From positions 1-5,213 of the forward strand of contig JAEZAS010000006.1 in the NCBI GenBank assembly GCA_023430365.1: DNA of 5,213 nt, given 5' to 3'. This DNA comes from Planctomycetota bacterium. Its GTDB lineage: Bacteria > Planctomycetota > Planctomycetia > Pirellulales > Pirellulaceae. The position numbers were made by a program, and so were the translations under genes. The notes below the pieces were generated by a model. It made no database searches, had not been told where the DNA came from, and saw nothing but the letters and a program-made list of their open reading frames with translations. Shown here one piece after another: positions 4,470-5,213 of the stretch. Within the stretch, counting starts at the first letter, position 1; the number at the start of each line of letters is the position of its first letter.

Positions 4470-5213
4470 ATGCATCACCTGATGTCCTCTCCTCGCTCGC
4501 TCGTTCTGTTCATTGTGGCAAGTGCTCTCCTTGCTCCAGCCTCGGCACAGGAGGCCCCAGCCCTTGCGAAACATAAACGCTGGGTAACTTCTCTGGCGTT
4601 CAACGGTGATGGTTCGCAGCTGGCTACGGCTGGGGGCGAGAGCCTGCAGTATCGGCCGGGAGAGGTGGTGCTGTGGGATGCGAAGAGCGGCGCCGAACTG
4701 GCGAAGCTGACCGGCCATCCCACGAACATTTGGTCGGTCGCGTGGTCGGCTGACGGATCGCTGCTGCTGACCAGCGGCTACGACGGCAAGGTGATTCTCT
4801 GGGACGTCGCTGCCAAACAGCCGAAGACGACCATCGAGAAAAAGGGTTGGGTTCGCTCAGTGGCTTTCGCTCCGGATGGAAAGCACTTTGCCGCCGGTAT
4901 GGAGGATGGCAACATCGTCATCTGGGAGACCGAAGGGGCGAAGGAAGCGAAAACGATCAAGGCACACGAGGCGGCCGTTTATGGGCTGGCGTTTTCTCCG
5001 GACGGGGCGACTCTGGCCAGCGTCTCAACCGACAAGCTCGGCAAGCTGTTCGATTGGCAGGCGGGCAGCGAGAAGGCGAAGCTCGAAGGGCATGGCGACG
5101 CAGTCTGGTCGGTCGCCTGGTCGAAGGATGGCAGTTTGCTGGCAACCAGCTCGGCGGATCGGAAGATCAAGCTGTGGGATGCGGAGGGGAAGGAGCAGGC
5201 AACGCTCGAAGGG
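4470..5213 (+). CDS. Exported WD40-repeat beta-propeller protein, C-terminus outside window
   Basis: The visible 248 residues run off the right edge without a stop. Residues 1-26 form a Sec-type signal peptide: a short R9-containing N-region, a hydrophobic core LVLFIVASALLA (11-22), and a likely cleavage site ASA/QE after residue 26. WD40 blades follow at about 32-80, 81-122, 123-163, 164-205 and 206-246, each with the GH (or equivalent), DG and WD landmarks; the fourth ends FDWQAG rather than a plain WD. The first blade has a loop insertion around GGESLQYRPGE. A complete propeller usually needs seven blades, so at least two more, or other domains, lie beyond the window. The ATG at 4470 has GGGAG (4458-4462) at 7 nt; an ATG at 4482 is less well placed. 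Such proteins serve as interaction scaffolds outside the cytoplasm; the partner is not visible. Confidence 0.9.
   Translation, partial: MHHLMSSPRSLVLFIVASALLAPASAQEAPALAKHKRWVTSLAFNGDGSQLATAGGESLQYRPGEVVLWDAKSGAELAKLTGHPTNIWSVAWSADGSLLLTSGYDGKVILWDVAAKQPKTTIEKKGWVRSVAFAPDGKHFAAGMEDGNIVIWETEGAKEAKTIKAHEAAVYGLAFSPDGATLASVSTDKLGKLFDWQAGSEKAKLEGHGDAVWSVAWSKDGSLLATSSADRKIKLWDAEGKEQATLEG

Noticed and set aside
1..5213. CRISPR array, insertion sequence, prophage or attachment site
   Set aside because: No regularly spaced long repeats, transposase or integrase sequence, or flanking terminal repeats are visible.

Overview
The window looks like a chromosomal segment from a planctomycete, probably of the Pirellulales type. 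This is an inference from three things: moderately GC-rich coding sequence, the wording of the YraN and Ffh proteins, and a secreted WD40 protein, a class abundant in that phylum. It is not proven by any marker gene.

Layout: (1) At the left edge, a leftward gene begins at position 39 and runs out of the window; only 13 residues are visible, behind a good ribosome binding site. (2) Positions 40-594 carry no convincing gene. They hold the divergent control region: a 9-bp inverted repeat that partly covers the leftward gene's ribosome binding site, two perfect short palindromes, a strand-biased cluster of TTGT words, a pair of mutually exclusive GC-rich hairpins, and a sigma70-like promoter (TTTACA, 18 bp, TACAAT) that should drive the rightward genes. 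(3) Positions 595-3773 carry a translation and protein-targeting cluster in the order ffh, rpsP, trmD, rplS. (4) A separate-looking promoter and a strong ribosome binding site precede yraN (3860-4291). (5) After a 178-nt gap with a 9-bp direct repeat and a possible promoter, an exported WD40 beta-propeller protein starts at 4470 and is cut by the right edge.

The rightward cluster joins functions needed for fast growth: Ffh targets nascent membrane and exported proteins, S16 and L19 are ribosomal proteins, and TrmD makes m1G37 in tRNA to prevent frameshifting. The order matches the widely conserved ffh/rpsP/trmD/rplS neighbourhood. However, rimM, which usually lies between rpsP and trmD, is missing here, and so is rnhB, which often lies between rplS and yraN. 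The coding part is ordinary. The less explained material is in the non-coding first 540 bases and in the two small intergenic gaps around yraN. I see no clear sign of a new defence, mobile or regulatory system; the structured leader of the leftward gene is the best candidate for something undescribed.
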